48,476 bases of DNA from a virus. Position numbers and translations under genes: made by a program. Location of the stretch: IMG/VR virus record IMGVR_UViG_3300032116_000327, positions 1 through 48,476 of that record; one strand, written 5' to 3'. Positions 23,916 through 30,383 of this stretch are shown here, piece by piece. Within the stretch, counting starts at the first letter, position 1; each line of letters begins with the position of its first letter. The notes beneath the pieces were generated by a model. It was not told where the DNA came from and ran no database searches. It saw only the letters and a program-made list of their open reading frames with translations.

Positions 23916-24418
23916 TAAAACCCCCAGCATTTACAGTTGAATTTAAGACATTCACTACACTTTGGTCCCGGATTTTCATTTCCCCAAGCATTAGCATTTG
24001 AAGTAAAACTTTCGGGACCAGTATCAATAATAACTAATTTATAATCTTTGCCACGACGAATTTTGCCAACATTGTGTTCGTGACAATCCCAAAATTTTAG
24101 TTTAGTTTTTTCGTATATTTGTTCGACTAGACATTGAATTTTTTTACGAGATACTTTCATGCTCACATTAACAATCTGAGTAACATATCCCCAGTTAGAT
24201 TTGTATGGAGTACCTTTAAATGGTAACTTTCTTAAATTACCATAGACTTTAGGAGCCAGACCTAATTTGGCTAACTTTTTTTGTATAGAGTACGATTTTT
24301 GAGCAAGTCTTTTGTTAGCAAATTCTTTAAATCCTATCTTTTTGTGACCAATTATAGAATAGAATTGTGCTGATCCTCCTTCGCTCTCTAAGAAATCTAT
24401 AGAGTATTTTTTAGTCAT
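23915..24418 (-). CDS. Protein-kinase-like fold protein (degenerate)
   Basis: In this 167-residue protein the segment FWDCHEHNVGKIRRGKDYKLVIIDTGPESF has the layout of a kinase catalytic loop (H-x-x-N) followed by a DxG-type metal loop (D-T-G). An N-lobe-like part is at ~10-80 but lacks an obvious Gly-rich loop. The C-terminus has Cys pairs (PKCSECLKFNCKCW), perhaps a zinc site. Similar small kinase-like proteins occur in many large phages without a known substrate. Confidence 0.55.
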   Translation of the reverse strand: MTKKYSIDFLESEGGSAQFYSIIGHKKIGFKEFANKRLAQKSYSIQKKLAKLGLAPKVYGNLRKLPFKGTPYKSNWGYVTQIVNVSMKVSRKKIQCLVEQIYEKTKLKFWDCHEHNVGKIRRGKDYKLVIIDTGPESFTSNANAWGNENPGPKCSECLKFNCKCWGF

Positions 24419-24759
24419 GGATGATAAGCCTCAACATTTTCCCCAGTTTCTATAACCTTATTTCCTGTCAAATGTTCCACTAAACTTATCGCCATACTTA
24501 ATTGTTCAAAAGCACCAATAACTTTAGAAGATTCATTGAAATGTTCTTTTAACCAAGCATAAACTATATAATATGGTTCGTCAATTCTTTCGTCATTAAA
24601 GTAGTAATCCTCTATACGAGACACTCTTTCTATAATAGAATCCCCATTATAGTCTTTAATATCATGCACAGTTTCTATAAAGAATCGTATAACATGCGAT
24701 TTAGGATTACCATCATTGGTAGCAAAACCATGAAAAAATCTATTTGGTTGAGTTGTCAT
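24415..24759 (-). CDS. Unknown protein
   Basis: Candidate starts are ATG 24759 (MTTQPNRFF) and ATG 24774; a longer frame needs TTG. I use 24759, whose 20-bp overlap with the previous gene is typical here. The 114 residues contain a helical middle (IRFFIETVHDIKDYNG; IVYAWLKEHFNESSKVIGAFEQLSMAISLVEHL). The family is not recognised. It overlaps the kinase-like gene by 4 bp. Confidence 0.55.
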   Translation of the reverse strand: MTTQPNRFFHGFATNDGNPKSHVIRFFIETVHDIKDYNGDSIIERVSRIEDYYFNDERIDEPYYIVYAWLKEHFNESSKVIGAFEQLSMAISLVEHLTGNKVIETGENVEAYHP

Positions 24760-25012
24760 GTAGTGTTTTTCCATCAGAATAAAGTGGTACAACAATAGAT
24801 GGATCTAGGTATGGATTTTGTACAACTCTAATATCGTACAAGTCTCCACGATCATTTTTTCTAGCCCAAGCAACAGGTTTCATACTACTAATCTGTGAGC
24901 GTATTTTATCTAAATGATATTGAGCATTAATAATAGTTACTTTGGAGATGTTATTTTTACCAGAAATCAAACTTTCTTCACAACACTTTATTAGATAATC
25001 AAGAGCATTCAT
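24740..25012 (-). CDS. Small phage protein, unknown
   Basis: The 90 residues have an N-terminal helix (MNALDYLIKCCEESLISGK) and a C-terminal PVAWARKNDRGDLYDIRVVQNPY motif followed by VVPLYSDGKTL. This resembles the short PVAWARxNxRGD..PLY domain common in phage early proteins of unknown role. It overlaps both neighbours by a few bases. Confidence 0.62.
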   Translation of the reverse strand: MNALDYLIKCCEESLISGKNNISKVTIINAQYHLDKIRSQISSMKPVAWARKNDRGDLYDIRVVQNPYLDPSIVVPLYSDGKTLHDNSTK

Positions 25013-25227
25013 ACAAAACCTATACGCATTTTTTCATCAGTAGTAACGACCAATTGATGTGGTAGAAAATTATCCTTACTATAAGATCGTCCATTCCACC
25101 AACCAACTTGGTAAGATACTGAATTATTATGAGATATATTAATACCAACAACGGTTCCAATAACATCATCTTCCAACTTAACTTTTGATCCTATAGCATT
25201 TAGTTCGATACTTTCTGTTTTCTTCAT
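25009..25227 (-). CDS. Small SH3-like barrel protein
   Basis: The 72 residues follow a strand pattern of the type GSKVKLEDDVIGTVVGINIS, VSYQVGWWNGRSYSKDNF, HQLVV. This is the small beta-barrel family seen in phages (V-x-L-x-x-x-x-GtV..YxV.WW). It is the first gene after the tRNA-Leu region. The function is unknown. Confidence 0.62.
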   Translation of the reverse strand: MKKTESIELNAIGSKVKLEDDVIGTVVGINISHNNSVSYQVGWWNGRSYSKDNFLPHQLVVTTDEKMRIGFV

Positions 25228-25264
25228 AAGATTTCTTCCTTAGTGAGTATAATAGACAAATAAA

Positions 25265-25337
25265 TAGGAGCGGCGGGATTCGAACCCGCACTTTAAGGTT
25301 CTTAAGACCTTTGTCTCTGCCGTTGGACTACGCTCCC
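25265..25337 (-). tRNA. tRNA-Leu(TAA) with short variable loop
   Basis: The 73-nt cloverleaf has acceptor GGGAGCG/CGCTCCT with a G-U closing pair and discriminator A73. The D-arm is GTC/GAC with GG in the loop, the anticodon stem AAGGT/ACCTT with loop CTTAAGA (anticodon TAA, Leu UUA codon), the variable loop AAAGT and the T-arm GCGGG-TTCGAAT-CCCGC. No CCA is encoded. Bacterial Leu tRNAs usually have a long variable arm, so the class I shape is unusual. UUA is a common codon in this AT-rich sequence. Confidence 0.9.
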
Positions 25338-25346
25338 ATATAAAAC

Positions 25347-25419
25347 AACCAACTACAATAATCTATCTGACTGAGGTTGATTATGCTTGGGCCTCGTCGT
25401 TTAAACTATTGTAGTGGTT
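25347..25419. other. Imperfect inverted repeat near tRNA-Leu
   Basis: The arm AACCAACTACAATA (25347-25360) is complementary to TATTGTAGTGGTT (25407-25419) apart from one extra base, with a 46-nt loop. It lies in the non-coding gap between the HTH gene end and the tRNA-Leu. It could shape a processing site or terminate transcription; no T-run follows on the minus strand. Confidence 0.6.
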
Positions 25420-25434
25420 GCTTATGGTTTTAAA

Positions 25435-25716
25435 TCAAGAGTTCCTGTGAGCCTTTAGACGACGCACAACGTCGGCCATAGCCTCAACATTATCCACGCT
25501 CTTTGCGGGCTTCGCACGTTCCATGCTAGGAAGTTCCTCGCCCTTTTTAGCAAGAGCAGCCTTGGTACGAGAATATCGTGCCATAGTTGTGGCAACCTTT
25601 TGCCCGGTCTTACTAGCAATCTCAGCATAAGTCTTGCTAGAAAAAACAGCCTCAAGAAACTGCTCATCAGAGCAACGAACCCTAGTTTGCTTTACCTTCT
25701 CAACAACATCGCTCAT
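25435..25716 (-). CDS. Small helix-turn-helix DNA-binding-like protein
   Basis: I use ATG 25716, seven bases after a full GGAGG; the frame extends to 25740. Residues ~18-50 (DEQFLEAVFSSKTYAEIASKTGQKVATTMARYSRTK) have HTH spacing, with the turn at SKTGQ. Ala/Lys/Glu-rich flanks follow (AKPAKSVDNVEAMADVVRRLK). It probably acts as a regulator or nucleoid-type protein. It is the only gene of its transcription unit before the tRNA-Leu and sits 77 bp after a strong promoter. Confidence 0.65.
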   Translation of the reverse strand: MSDVVEKVKQTRVRCSDEQFLEAVFSSKTYAEIASKTGQKVATTMARYSRTKAALAKKGEELPSMERAKPAKSVDNVEAMADVVRRLKAHRNS

Positions 25717-25792
25717 AATCAACCTCCAAATCCTATCCAAGTTTTGTTGGAGCGTTCAGTCAAGCGACCGATCCAACCGCACCAACATCCTC

Positions 25793-25820
25793 ATTCTACA
25801 CTGTAGTATCGTCTTGTCAA
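25793..25820 (-). promoter_or_regulatory. Early promoter for the HTH gene
   Basis: Minus strand TTGACA, 16-bp spacer, TAGAAT. A ~75-nt leader follows before the GGAGG site; no clear structure is seen in it. Confidence 0.85.
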
Positions 25821-25848
25821 CCCTCTCAACATGAATTTTTTTTGAATC

Positions 25849-26016
25849 CTAAGCAGCAACCGATACAGAATTTTCTTCTTCGATATGAATTAAACTTTGT
25901 AGTCTCTTATTTTCCTGCTCTAATTTAGAAATTATTTCTTTGGCTTGATCTAGTGCTTTGGTTAGATGGTAAACCTTATTAGCCAATTCATCAGATACAA
26001 AGTTTTTCATAATCAT
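25849..26016 (-). CDS. Small coiled-coil protein (55 aa)
   Basis: GGAGG lies seven bases before ATG 26016 (MIMKNF); a second Met is two codons later. The sequence is a leucine-zipper-like helix (LANKVYHLTKALDQAKEIISKL, then EQENKRLQSL), ending EENSVSVAA. It follows the next gene in the same operon. Probably a small dimeric protein of unknown role. Confidence 0.62.
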   Translation of the reverse strand: MIMKNFVSDELANKVYHLTKALDQAKEIISKLEQENKRLQSLIHIEEENSVSVAA

Positions 26017-26042
26017 AATTTAGCCTCCTTATTGAGACTATA

Positions 26043-26405
26043 TTAATTACACCTAGACAGAAATTCTTTTAAGTTTTGAATCTGATTTTTGTCCAATACT
26101 ATCTGGTCATTATATGGTCTATTGTATCTACAAACTCTCCAAATATATCTCAGTTTTTCAGTCCAACTATATTTAGAGGAAAAAGATGATGGATGTTCGT
26201 ATATTGCACAATCCATTAAGCCAATATCTTTATCATACTCTAATACTAGAACTTCATTTTTACAACCACAAAGTTCAAAATGAACAGTATTAGCATCATC
26301 TATCTTTGGGTCTGTCTTTTTTCCGAGTCCCAAAAATCCTTTCATAGTTTTTCTCCCATGTTTTTTGATCAATACTTTTGGGTCTGCGTTTGGACCCTTT
26401 TCCAT
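26043..26405 (-). CDS. Unknown phage protein, Cys-containing beta-rich domain
   Basis: The 120 residues have an N-terminal basic part, then HFELCGCKNEVLVLEYDKDI and SWTEKLRYIWRVCRYNRPYNDQIVLDKNQIQNLKEFL. The pattern FxxCgCxxEvLxxE..W..KlrxiWrixrxgxPyxDxixLd is common among large-phage proteins of unknown function. It is the first gene after a promoter. Confidence 0.65.
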   Translation of the reverse strand: MEKGPNADPKVLIKKHGRKTMKGFLGLGKKTDPKIDDANTVHFELCGCKNEVLVLEYDKDIGLMDCAIYEHPSSFSSKYSWTEKLRYIWRVCRYNRPYNDQIVLDKNQIQNLKEFLSRCN

Positions 26406-26438
26406 TTTGGCTCATACAGAAATACCCCTCTTATGTTT

Positions 26439-26467
26439 ATAATATCGTATGGTTGTCGGGCTGTCAA
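26439..26467 (-). promoter_or_regulatory. Early promoter
   Basis: Minus strand TTGACA, 17-bp spacer, TATTAT, 33 bp before the ATG at 26405. A plus-strand reading frame begins ~60 bp to its right. Confidence 0.82.
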
Positions 26468-26529
26468 GAAAATAATAGTTTTGGTGTAGAGTTGGCGTAT
26501 CTTCTTCTAGAAGAAAGGATAATTACAAT

Positions 26530-26658
26530 ATGAGACAAAAAGTATCTGGAATATATGCTATAAGAAAAATACTAAAAGAAGAAATTATATACAAATTAGT
26601 TAAGAAAAAGATTAAAAAAACCAAAGGAGGTTGGATACTTTATGATTCTAAACAATGA
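26530..26658 (+). CDS. Short plus-strand reading frame, possible homing-endonuclease remnant
   Basis: ATG 26530 to TGA 26658 encodes 42 residues (MRQKVSGIYAIRKILKEEII, then Lys-rich, ending GGWILYDSKQ), with AGGA ten bases upstream. Its orientation, Lys-rich AT-biased coding and place between a minus-strand gene end and an early promoter match the four HNH genes. The SGIYAI segment recalls the start of GIY-YIG/NUMOD modules, but the evidence is thin. It overlaps the glycosylase gene end by 19 bp. Confidence 0.35.
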   Translation: MRQKVSGIYAIRKILKEEIIYKLVKKKIKKTKGGWILYDSKQ

Positions 26659-27344
26659 CTCCAATAGCGACAATTCTCTTGATTCTGTAAAGTATTCCAA
26701 TACAAAGACCTCATGATATAACAAGGCACATTTGTTCGACCGCAGTTAATACTCCAATGTCTTTCGATATTTTTGTACATATCCATGCCCTTTGGGCTTT
26801 TGTTATATTTTAGATTCTCGCAACCATAAAGCCTAAGCAAATGAACGTCCAAACACACTACTCTACATTCATTAGGATTTTGCATCTCGCAACTGAATGA
26901 GATTTTCGCTGCTCCTAATCCGCGAATTTTATTTATGATGCTATCACGCTTCTTAACATGATATTTCTTAGTGGTTATAATATAATCTTTAGGACTGGCC
27001 CAAAACTTGTCCTTAAAGTCCCAAATATATTCTGTACGATTATTATGAAGACCGACTCCACTGTTTTTGATTTTTTCAAGAAGTGATATTTTGTCATCAA
27101 TCCATTCATCGAAGTTTTTAACAGCATTATAACCCTTAACATTACTTTCCCATGTAGTATGGACACTCATGAAAGCAAAAAGATACCGACGAAAAATATC
27201 GCTGTTATTTTGAGGTCTAATACTCTCCCAATAGTCTTTATATGCTACAACCTTATCTTTTGGAAAGGTTTTAAAAAACTCATCGGCCTTAGAGGTATTT
27301 ATAACAATAGGCTCTTTAGCAGTTTTAACAGTGGTCACTTGCAT
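26640..27344 (-). CDS. HhH-GPD-like DNA glycosylase
   Basis: I use ATG 27344 (MQVTTVK), six bases after GGAG; a longer frame would need TTG. It has 234 residues. An N-terminal helical part precedes DSIINKIRGLGAAKISFSCEM, a helix-hairpin-helix (G-L-G-A-A-K). VVCLDVHLLRLYG follows, matching the GPD/Asp loop (L-D-x-H) of the glycosylase/AP-lyase superfamily, closest in style to AGOG/8-oxoguanine-type phage proteins. The likely role is excision of damaged or modified bases. It is close to DNA ligase and UvdE, fitting a repair set. Confidence 0.68.
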   Translation of the reverse strand: MQVTTVKTAKEPIVINTSKADEFFKTFPKDKVVAYKDYWESIRPQNNSDIFRRYLFAFMSVHTTWESNVKGYNAVKNFDEWIDDKISLLEKIKNSGVGLHNNRTEYIWDFKDKFWASPKDYIITTKKYHVKKRDSIINKIRGLGAAKISFSCEMQNPNECRVVCLDVHLLRLYGCENLKYNKSPKGMDMYKNIERHWSINCGRTNVPCYIMRSLYWNTLQNQENCRYWSHCLES

Positions 27345-27371
27345 CGTTTTCTCCAAAGTGGTTATAACAGC

Positions 27372-27399
27372 ATAATAGCAGATAGTATCGGTTCGTCAA
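27372..27399 (-). promoter_or_regulatory. Early promoter for the glycosylase gene
   Basis: Minus strand TTGACG, 16-bp spacer ending TGC (extended -10), TATTAT, 28 bp before the ATG. Confidence 0.8.
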
Positions 27400-27409
27400 G
27401 AGGGTTTCT

Positions 27410-28072
27410 TTAGCGTTTGCTGAAACCTAAACTTTCTTCTAATTCCCAATCAAGATTATTATCAATGATTGTTTTAATCTCAGGACTTACTGAATAACTA
27501 TTTTTGATAATTGGTCTTGTTGATTCTCCCCTTTTTTTAAGATAGAATCTATTTTGTAGTATGTTTAGATAGTTATCGTAGTTTTTAAGAAAAGTATCGT
27601 ATGAAAATAAAACATAGTTTGGAGCAATTACTGGCATAATTTCTGATAAATATCTACATTTTGTAGTTCTCATATCAAAAATATTTTTATATCTTTGTTT
27701 ACTCACAAAACTTCTATCTTCCATAATTTCTTTATCATGATAATCAGTAGAATACCATTCGCTTGTTAAAAAAGCGGGTATATTTACTGTTCTATGAGGA
27801 TGAACATGGTGGGGAGCATTTAACATAGCCACTATCCATTGATATGGATCACGCACAATACCAATAAAAAGAGTGTGTAAACTAATAGGATGATAACTTA
27901 TAGTTTCTGGTTTAGCCCATCCAAAAAAATGCTTGAATCCAAAAAAGTAGGTTAATTCTAATCCAAATCTTTCTTTTATACACTGTTCTAGAAAGTTAGT
28001 TCCAGAGTGTCTTTCTCCGTATATGGTAAACTTATCAATATATGCTGATCTAGAACAATATAGTTGTAGCAT
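27410..28072 (-). CDS. Sulfotransferase-like protein
   Basis: In this 220-residue protein FTIYGERHSGTNFLEQCI (~16-31) is a P-loop-like 5'-phosphosulfate motif, as in PAPS sulfotransferases (G-x-x-x-S-G-T). LFIGIVRDPYQWIVAML (~68-84) matches the 3'-phosphate motif (V-R-D-P). VLFSYDTFLKNY is a late helix typical of the fold. It would move sulfate from PAPS to a hydroxyl, on a sugar or lipid, but the acceptor is unknown. It sits away from the glycosyltransferase block, between the glycosylase and ligase genes. Confidence 0.72.
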   Translation of the reverse strand: MLQLYCSRSAYIDKFTIYGERHSGTNFLEQCIKERFGLELTYFFGFKHFFGWAKPETISYHPISLHTLFIGIVRDPYQWIVAMLNAPHHVHPHRTVNIPAFLTSEWYSTDYHDKEIMEDRSFVSKQRYKNIFDMRTTKCRYLSEIMPVIAPNYVLFSYDTFLKNYDNYLNILQNRFYLKKRGESTRPIIKNSYSVSPEIKTIIDNNLDWELEESLGFSKR

Positions 28073-28166
28073 TTTGACTGATCCAGTACAACAAAAACAG
28101 CGTTTCCATTATTCCAATCTTCAGCCTTTATGGGCTACAGACAATATTAGTAAAGGTAATAAGATA

Positions 28167-29300
28167 TTATCTATCTAATTTCAGACAATTATTTCCATCA
28201 ACCCTAGCAAAGTTAGGAGTACCTTTACCAGTTAATCCATTATAGAGAAACTCCACATTTTGACCGATCCACTTTTTTCTTTCTTTAAGGAATTGGGCCG
28301 CTTCTTCATAAGACCCCTTAAAACTAGCATCAAAAATCTTTCCGTTCCAATCCAAGGTAATAGTCTTTCCTGTACCACTCCAATTACCAGTTCCTTCTTT
28401 AATATCGACGATAATCGCTTCCTCTGAATCTTCCGGCTTAACCTTCAAAAGATTCTTACTTCTTTTATGTTCATAGCCCATATTAGAATATCTGAGCATG
28501 ACACCCTCATGACCATCATCAATAAAACTAGAATAGTGCTTGTCTAGATCTGATTCAGAATTAATGCTGAAGTCTTTGACAGGCATAACATATTTATACG
28601 AGTTTACTATGTTAGAATCAATCCACTTCTTACGTTCCTTATAGCAACAGTCTTTGCTAATTCCAAAATCGTATCCATCATAAACATAATATCTAACAAG
28701 TTTTTCGCTACGATCCAAATCATCCTGAGAAATATTAACGGTGCGGCGAATTAACTTGCTAATTTCATTAAGTTGTTGACGAAGATCATTATTAAACAAC
28801 TCACCGTCCAAAACCGCATCGGGATACATTTTAAAGAAAGAAGCCAAAGATTTTTCAATATGGGGGCAAGACAAATACTTTTCACCTTTTCTGGTAAATA
28901 GACCACTCTTGGTAGCCACACATCTCATGCCATTAAACTTGCACTGAAGAATATATTCTCCTTCAGAAAAATCAATCTTATTACTATAGTCCTTATACAA
29001 CTTAGCCAACATAGGTTCGATATAACTCATATCGTCCACGCTATTAATATCGTCAAAATACCCCGTCTTTTTTTGCTTTTTATATTTAGCCTCAATTTCT
29101 TTAGTGGCCTGTTCAACAGAGGATGTTTCGTTTTTCTTTCCCTGATTCTTACCTTCTGCAACAGTCCATTCGCTAGTAACCTGTTCGCCATTTTGTAGAC
29201 CGGCGATTGTACGATACTTAGAACCATTTTGCTCCATCTTCCAAATGCGAATATTACCCAAACTGTCTCTGGAATAAAGGGTTTCGTAATGCTTATTCAT
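28167..29300 (-). CDS. ATP-dependent DNA ligase with N-terminal WGR-like domain
   Basis: This protein has 377 residues. Residues 1-80 (YETLYSRDSLGNIRIWKMEQ, then EWTVAEGKNQGKKNETS) look like a WGR domain. Residues ~92-300 are the adenylation domain with KFNGMR (nucleophile Lys121), DGELFN (motif III), DGHEGVMLRY (motif IV) and LLKVKP (motif V). An OB-fold end follows (GNWSGTGKTITLDWNGK). It seals nicks in DNA with ATP. The WGR fusion occurs in some large-phage ligases. It probably completes glycosylase/UvdE repair and lagging-strand joining. Confidence 0.9.
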   Translation of the reverse strand: MNKHYETLYSRDSLGNIRIWKMEQNGSKYRTIAGLQNGEQVTSEWTVAEGKNQGKKNETSSVEQATKEIEAKYKKQKKTGYFDDINSVDDMSYIEPMLAKLYKDYSNKIDFSEGEYILQCKFNGMRCVATKSGLFTRKGEKYLSCPHIEKSLASFFKMYPDAVLDGELFNNDLRQQLNEISKLIRRTVNISQDDLDRSEKLVRYYVYDGYDFGISKDCCYKERKKWIDSNIVNSYKYVMPVKDFSINSESDLDKHYSSFIDDGHEGVMLRYSNMGYEHKRSKNLLKVKPEDSEEAIIVDIKEGTGNWSGTGKTITLDWNGKIFDASFKGSYEEAAQFLKERKKWIGQNVEFLYNGLTGKGTPNFARVDGNNCLKLDR

Positions 29301-29326
29301 TTCCAGTTTCTCCTGTGTGTTCCACC

Positions 29327-29355
29327 ATCATATCATGCGACAACCACCTTGTCAA
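29327..29355 (-). promoter_or_regulatory. Early promoter for DNA ligase
   Basis: Minus strand TTGACA, 17-bp spacer ending TGA (extended -10), TATGAT, 27 bp before the ligase ATG. Confidence 0.85.
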
Positions 29356-29362
29356 GTATCGG

Positions 29363-29707
29363 CTATTGGCTATTGGGTCTTGAGAGAAAATAATTCATAG
29401 CATTCACAATGCCTTGAAGATTATCTCCTAATTTTCCTATGCCAGTATTGCATCTATCACAAATCCAGCCCCTAAAACTATCATCACTATGGTCGTGATC
29501 CAAACACCATTTTAGTGGAACTTTTCCACAACATTCACAAACTTCTGGTTTTGGTGGTGCTTTTTTATGTAACTTGCCTCTAACTTTTGAATGTTCCTTA
29601 ACACATTTTTTACATCGTGTATCTAGTTTATCTTTGTATAAACTGTGTTTGGGAAAACTCTTTCGATTTTTTCTTTTACCACAGTATATACAAATTTTTC
29701 TAGGCAT
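29363..29707 (-). CDS. Recombination endonuclease VII-like (HNH/treble-clef)
   Basis: The 114 residues have an N-terminal zinc site (CIYCGKRK, then CKKCVKEH). The endonuclease VII core follows: VCECCGKVPLKWCLDHDHSDDSFRGWICDRCNTGIGKLGDN. The catalytic L-D-H-D-H and the C-x-x-C pair are intact. T4 endonuclease VII resolves branched DNA before packaging and can trigger mismatch repair. A resolvase here fits with the RuvB branch-migration protein. The gene begins 28 bp after the 3' end of the tmRNA, so it may be cotranscribed with it. Confidence 0.85.
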   Translation of the reverse strand: MPRKICIYCGKRKNRKSFPKHSLYKDKLDTRCKKCVKEHSKVRGKLHKKAPPKPEVCECCGKVPLKWCLDHDHSDDSFRGWICDRCNTGIGKLGDNLQGIVNAMNYFLSRPNSQ

Positions 29708-29734
29708 TATTCATTTCATAATCACATTATAAAG

Positions 29735-30088
29735 TGGAGGCGTCGGCGGCGAAGCCGAGTGTTGCGATAATTTTAATTACATATTCTACAAGTTTATTTT
29801 GTTCATGAGTTAAATGGAATTATAGAACAAACAAGATTCTTTCCATCTTACCAACTTCTCTTAACCTACAACCCGTTGGATATTGTAAGTGCAGAGGGAT
29901 TTAACAGCAGACTTTTGATTCCTACCCTCATTCGGTATCGCAGTCTGTTACTGCCCGTTTTTAATTAGGCAGCAAGGGCTAACTGATTTGTGCCAGTTAA
30001 AGCATTTGGTAGACTTTTAAAGTGGCCCGTCCACCAACCACTACTTGCTAATATAATCTCTGTTATCCAATCGATACATTTCGCCCCC
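29735..30088 (-). ncRNA. ssrA: Phage-encoded tmRNA (ssrA)
   Basis: This ~354-nt RNA is read on the minus strand. The 5' end GGGGGCG pairs with the 3' end CGCCTCC (7 bp, one G-U), followed by discriminator A and no encoded CCA. A T-arm-like hairpin TCGGC/GCCGA with TTCGCC loop precedes the acceptor. The middle holds an open tag frame with resume codon GCT, encoding ALTGTNQLALAA and then TAA. After the tag, AACAGACT (29949-29942) pairs with AGTCTGCTGTT (29913-29903), the helix expected beyond a tmRNA tag. tmRNA with SmpB rescues stalled ribosomes and tags the nascent chain for proteolysis. Host SmpB is probably used; no smpB is in the window. Confidence 0.9.
29965..30003 (-). other. tmRNA tag reading frame
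   Basis: GCT (resume) at 30003 to TAA at 29965 gives ALTGTNQLALAA. The ALAA end is the known ClpXP/ClpAP/FtsH degron of SsrA tags. The same frame upstream continues as CTA CCA AAT, so the exact resume codon (GCT, or AAT before it) is inferred. Confidence 0.8.
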
Positions 30089-30091
30089 CAA

Positions 30092-30316
30092 TTACTTAAT
30101 TAATACACTTTTAGTGTTATCTTGATTAAATTCTAGACGCTTTATTTCTTGTTTAATCTTCATTAGTTCATATTCACTAGTTCCACAACGAGTAAGGGTT
30201 AAAGATGATTCTAGAACCTGAATTTTGTTGTAGAGATGAATATTATAGCCAAAAGACAAACAAAACAAACCGACTAAAATTGTATAAAATGGAATATTAG
30301 GATTTCTGTGAGTCAT
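30092..30316 (-). CDS. Small membrane protein with charged helix
   Basis: In this 74-residue protein, residues ~8-28 (IPFYTILVGLFCLSFGYNIHLY) form one membrane helix, followed by a helical tail (NKIQVLESSLTL; KIKQEIKRLEFNQD). The ribosome site is AGGAAA. It ends 3 bp before the tmRNA 5' end, so the tmRNA may be processed from a common transcript. The function is unknown. Confidence 0.6.
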   Translation of the reverse strand: MTHRNPNIPFYTILVGLFCLSFGYNIHLYNKIQVLESSLTLTRCGTSEYELMKIKQEIKRLEFNQDNTKSVLIK

Positions 30317-30342
30317 AAAATTTCCTTATTGAATCGAAATGG

Positions 30343-30370
30343 TGTATAATAACTTATCAAGTCATAACAA
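30343..30370 (-). promoter_or_regulatory. Weak candidate promoter
   Basis: Minus strand TTGTTA, 16-bp spacer, TATACA. It is a poorer match than others of the set, but it is placed as expected before the membrane-protein/tmRNA unit and beside a plus-strand HNH gene. Confidence 0.4.
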
Positions 30371-30383
30371 GTGGAGTTCGGCT

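Noticed and set aside
30101-30316. smpB as the gene next to the tmRNA
   Set aside because: The 74-aa product is a one-helix membrane protein and has no SmpB motifs.
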